From Polynucleobacter sp. JS-JIR-II-50 (GTDB taxonomy: Bacteria; Pseudomonadota; Gammaproteobacteria; Burkholderiales; Burkholderiaceae), in assembly GCF_018687895.1 (NCBI RefSeq), contig NZ_CP061307.1, positions 186,001 through 250,000 on the forward strand: a DNA stretch of 64,000 nucleotides, in the 5' to 3' direction. Below, piece by piece: positions 61,727-64,000 of the stretch (the first letter of the stretch is position 1; every line of letters begins with the position of its first letter). Below the pieces are notes generated by a model. That model made no database searches, was not told the DNA's origin, and saw nothing but the letters and a program-made list of their open reading frames with translations. Made by a program: the position numbers and the translations under genes.

Positions 61727-62371
61727 ATGACTTCTGCTAAAAAAGCACCCCCTGCTTCAGAACGAGCTTCTGTGTCAGAGTCATCAATTTCATTTTCTGC
61801 AGACCATCTCGCCAATCAGTTTTTAATTGCTATGCCGGGTATGGTTGACCCCAATTTTGCTGGTTCCGTTATCTATCTCTTTGAGCATACCGAAAGAGGT
61901 GCGATGGGCTTGGTGGTTAATCGACCTACCGAGGTTGATTTAGAGACCCTCTTTGACAAGATTGAGTTGAAATTGGAAATTGCCCCTTTATTAAAGCAGC
62001 CGGTATATTTTGGCGGCCCAGTTCAGATAGAGCGCGGCTTTGTTTTACATGAGTCTGATTCGCTGTCTCCTTATAGCTCCTCCTTAATTATTCCGGGCGG
62101 CTTGACGATGACTACTTCAAAGGATGTTCTTGAGGCAGTTGCTGCAGGTAAAGGACCGCAACATTTTTTGATGACCTTGGGTTATGCCGGATGGGGTGCC
62201 GGTCAACTTGAAGAAGAAATTACGCTGAATGGCTGGATGAATGTTCCGCTGGCACGTGAGCAAATGATTGAGATCATCTTTAATACGCCATCGAGCCAGC
62301 GTTACGAGAAGGCGGTGAGCCACCTAGGGTTTGATTTGTCTCATCTGTCTGGTGAGGCTGGGCATGCCTAA
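61727..62371 (+). CDS. YqgE/AlgH family protein (DUF179)
   Basis: Conserved protein of unknown biochemical role. 214 residues: LANQFLIAMPGMVDPNFAGSV, RGAMGLVVNRPTE, VYFGGPVQIERGFVLHE, LGYAGWGAGQLEEEI. The first 30 residues are an unrelated Ser/Ala-rich leader. Its end overlaps the ruvX start by eight nt; the yqgE-ruvX pair is conserved in proteobacteria. Confidence 0.92.
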   Translation: MTSAKKAPPASERASVSESSISFSADHLANQFLIAMPGMVDPNFAGSVIYLFEHTERGAMGLVVNRPTEVDLETLFDKIELKLEIAPLLKQPVYFGGPVQIERGFVLHESDSLSPYSSSLIIPGGLTMTTSKDVLEAVAAGKGPQHFLMTLGYAGWGAGQLEEEITLNGWMNVPLAREQMIEIIFNTPSSQRYEKAVSHLGFDLSHLSGEAGHA

Positions 62372-62777
62372 GGCATTGACCATACTGTCTTTTGATTATG
62401 GAACTCGCAGAGTGGGTGTGGCAGTTGGAAACTCGATATCCAAGTCGGGACAAGCTTTAAAGACGATTGCAGCGCCAACTGGCGATGCCCTTTTTGAGGC
62501 GATTGAGTCTCTATTAAAGGAGTGGCAGCCAGACCAATTGGTGGTTGGAAAGCCAACCCATCCAGATGGCACACCCCATGAGATGACATCTAAAGCAACC
62601 CGCTTTGGCAATCAGCTACATGGACGCTTTCATTTGCCGGTTGTTTGGGTCGATGAGCGCTATACGTCAGCCGTTTTGGAGGGGGATCCAGAGATGTACG
62701 ACAATCTAGATGCCCATTCTGCCGTTTTGATCTTAGAGCAGTATTTTGCAGAGCAAAGCGCGAAGTCTTTAAATTAA
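62364..62777 (+). CDS. ruvX: Putative pre-16S rRNA nuclease (Holliday-junction resolvase-like)
   Basis: YqgF family, RNase H-like fold; in E. coli linked to 16S rRNA 5' end processing. 137 residues from the ATG at 62364: LSFDYGTRRVGVAVGNS (catalytic Asp), QLVVGKPTHPDGTPHE, VWVDERYTSAV, and DNLDAHSAVLILEQYF with the last acidic residue. Same operon as yqgE. Confidence 0.93.
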   Translation: MPKALTILSFDYGTRRVGVAVGNSISKSGQALKTIAAPTGDALFEAIESLLKEWQPDQLVVGKPTHPDGTPHEMTSKATRFGNQLHGRFHLPVVWVDERYTSAVLEGDPEMYDNLDAHSAVLILEQYFAEQSAKSLN

Positions 62778-62821
62778 AAATAGTTACAAAAATAGAGTTG
62801 ATATAAGCACCGGACTAAAGA

Positions 62822-63322
62822 ATGAACGCTGAACAGTTATACAGAAAATTACTAGAGAACTTGCGTAAGAGAGCGCAAGAGGGCACCTTTGAACTTGCCG
62901 GTCTCGCCATGGGAGGCGCTTGGATTGCTGAGCGTTTGGCTCACGATTTAGGGCTTCCACACTTTGGAGTAATTAATGTGGCTTTTCATCGGGATGATTA
63001 TGCGGAGAAGGGTATGACGGCTTTACGGACTGCTAGTACCATGACTACGCATTTACCTTTTGATGTAAACGGCGCCAATGTGATTTTGATTGACGATGTT
63101 TTGTTAACGGGTAGGACTGTTCGCGCGGCTTTAAATGAGTTATTTGATTTCGGCCGGCCTGCTCAAGTGGAGTTGATGGTTCTGGCTGATCGAGGGAATC
63201 GCGAACTTCCAGTAGCCGCCAACTTTGTTGGTGAGCAGATAGAAGTTCCGGAGAATCAAATTCTGGTTTTAGAGAAAGATACCGCTGGCAAGTTCAGCTT
63301 TCAGTTAGAGGAGCGTGAATAA
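62822..63322 (+). CDS. pyrR: PyrR bifunctional regulator/uracil phosphoribosyltransferase
   Basis: Phosphoribosyltransferase-fold protein; in Bacillus it attenuates pyr mRNA, in betaproteobacteria the regulatory role is unproven. 166 residues with the PRPP loop [18 protein letters not shown], and [20 protein letters not shown]. Overlaps the pyrB start by one nt (TAATG). I see no pyr attenuator hairpin in the short 44-nt gap upstream. Confidence 0.93.
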   Translation: MNAEQLYRKLLENLRKRAQEGTFELAGLAMGGAWIAERLAHDLGLPHFGVINVAFHRDDYAEKGMTALRTASTMTTHLPFDVNGANVILIDDVLLTGRTVRAALNELFDFGRPAQVELMVLADRGNRELPVAANFVGEQIEVPENQILVLEKDTAGKFSFQLEERE

Positions 63323-64000
63323 TGGATCAGCTAGTCAATCAATTTAATTCCGCTGGCGAGTTAACGCATCTTCTAACACTTGAAGGCTTGCCCAAAGAGC
63401 AGATCCTCCATATTTTGGATACTGCGCAGCAGTTTGTGAGCGTGACTGACCCTGCGCGTGAAGTAAAAAAAGTGCCACTGCTCAGGGGCAAAAGTGTCTT
63501 CAACCTCTTTTTTGAAAACTCCACTCGCACTAGAACCACTTTTGAGATTGCTGCAAAACGTTTATCTGCGGATGTGATCAATTTAGATATTTCCACATCT
63601 TCCACGGCTAAGGGCGAGAGTCTTCTCGATACGATTGATAACTTAGTAGCAATGCAGGCAGATATTTTTGTTGTGCGACATGGTGTTTCTAAAGCCCCTA
63701 TTGAAATTGCAAACCACGTACCAGCGCATGTACACGTTGTGAATGCTGGCGATGGAAGTCATCAGCACCCAACTCAAGGTTTGCTGGATATGTATACGAT
63801 GCGTCACTTCAAACAACACTTTAAGGGTTTGAAAGTGGCGATTGTGGGTGACATCGTTCACAGCCGTGTAGCCAAATCTAATATTCATGCGTTGACCACA
63901 TTAGGTTGCGAAGACATTCGCGCCATTGGCCCAGAAAGTTTGCTTCCAAGTAATTTAGATATGCTCGGCGTTAAAGTTTTCCACAACATGGAAGAAGGCT
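63322..64000 (+). CDS. pyrB: Aspartate carbamoyltransferase catalytic chain, 3' end outside window
   Basis: Commits carbamoyl phosphate and aspartate to pyrimidine synthesis. 226 codons are visible with no stop: [18 protein letters not shown], carbamoyl phosphate motif [22 protein letters not shown] region [30 protein letters not shown], and [19 protein letters not shown] eight nt before the ATG. The first 15-20 residues fit the betaproteobacterial form. Confidence 0.96.
   Translation, partial: MDQLVNQFNSAGELTHLLTLEGLPKEQILHILDTAQQFVSVTDPAREVKKVPLLRGKSVFNLFFENSTRTRTTFEIAAKRLSADVINLDISTSSTAKGESLLDTIDNLVAMQADIFVVRHGVSKAPIEIANHVPAHVHVVNAGDGSHQHPTQGLLDMYTMRHFKQHFKGLKVAIVGDIVHSRVAKSNIHALTTLGCEDIRAIGPESLLPSNLDMLGVKVFHNMEEG

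Noticed and set aside
62778..62821. pyr attenuator or PyrR-binding hairpin before pyrR
   Set aside because: The 44-nt gap shows no stable stem-loop with a T run.

Overview
The window looks like a chromosomal stretch of a free-living betaproteobacterium of the order Burkholderiales, most likely Polynucleobacter or a close relative. This is judged from gene content and typical betaproteobacterial neighbourhoods (rplU-rpmA-obgE, accB-accC-prmA, leuS-lptE-holA, yqgE-ruvX-pyrR-pyrB, divergent fur/bamE, a lysine/alanine-rich histone H1-like protein). No database search was possible. Coding density is very high. I see no rRNA, tRNA, CRISPR array, prophage or insertion sequence. Nearly every gene is a housekeeping gene on one strand or the other, in short operons.

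Layout. 1-2.3 kb: a partial type II secretion/type IV pilus ATPase preceded by a CorC-type membrane protein (minus). 2.4-9.4 kb: mixed metabolism, including Ogt, a squalene synthase-like enzyme, a sodium:solute symporter, a PanE-like reductase, an FAH-family enzyme, a GrdB-like protein with Cys at the selenocysteine position, and polyprenyl diphosphate synthase. 9.5-18.1 kb: ribosomal proteins L21/L27, ObgE, a short ProB, RppH, ProS, Ffh, a CcsA-like protein and a membrane-anchored AmpD fusion. 18.2-22.8 kb: nrdAB behind a strong promoter with two NrdR-type boxes. 22.9-23.4 kb: a histone H1-like gene whose C-terminus lies in the -1 frame behind a slippery A run. 23.4-29.1 kb: PfkB kinase, a PrmA-DUF3426 fusion, AccC, AccB, AroQ and TlpA on the minus strand. 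29.1-37.9 kb: Mpl, a FabG-like SDR, an RNase II-family protein, TonB-like protein, AroE, MtgA, PyrF and CorA. 37.9-43.9 kb: PncC, PgpA, ThiL, malic enzyme, a barstar-family protein and RsmE. 44-47 kb: transketolase and GAPDH. 47.2-58.4 kb: Fur, BamE, DapB, LeuS, LptE, HolA, ProA, HemJ, an RlmL-like methyltransferase, rubredoxin and HemL. 58.4-64 kb: ApaH, photolyase, a YdcF-family protein, AlgH/YqgE, RuvX, PyrR and the start of PyrB.

Functional links. Several genes serve the cell envelope (Mpl, MtgA, AmpD fusion, LptE, BamE, PgpA, IspB). Others serve nucleotide supply (NrdAB, PyrF, PyrR, PyrB), proline synthesis (ProB, ProA), haem synthesis (HemL, HemJ), fatty-acid initiation (AccB, AccC) and translation (L21, L27, ObgE, ProS, LeuS, PrmA, RsmE, RlmL-like, Ffh).

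The points most worth a second look are the candidate programmed -1 frameshift in the histone H1-like gene, the two gene fusions (PP0621-like plus AmpD, PrmA plus DUF3426), the tandem NrdR boxes over the nrdA promoter, the GrdB-like protein in a presumably aerobic organism, and ProB lacking its usual C-terminal PUA domain. I did not find a clear-cut new defence or mobile system.
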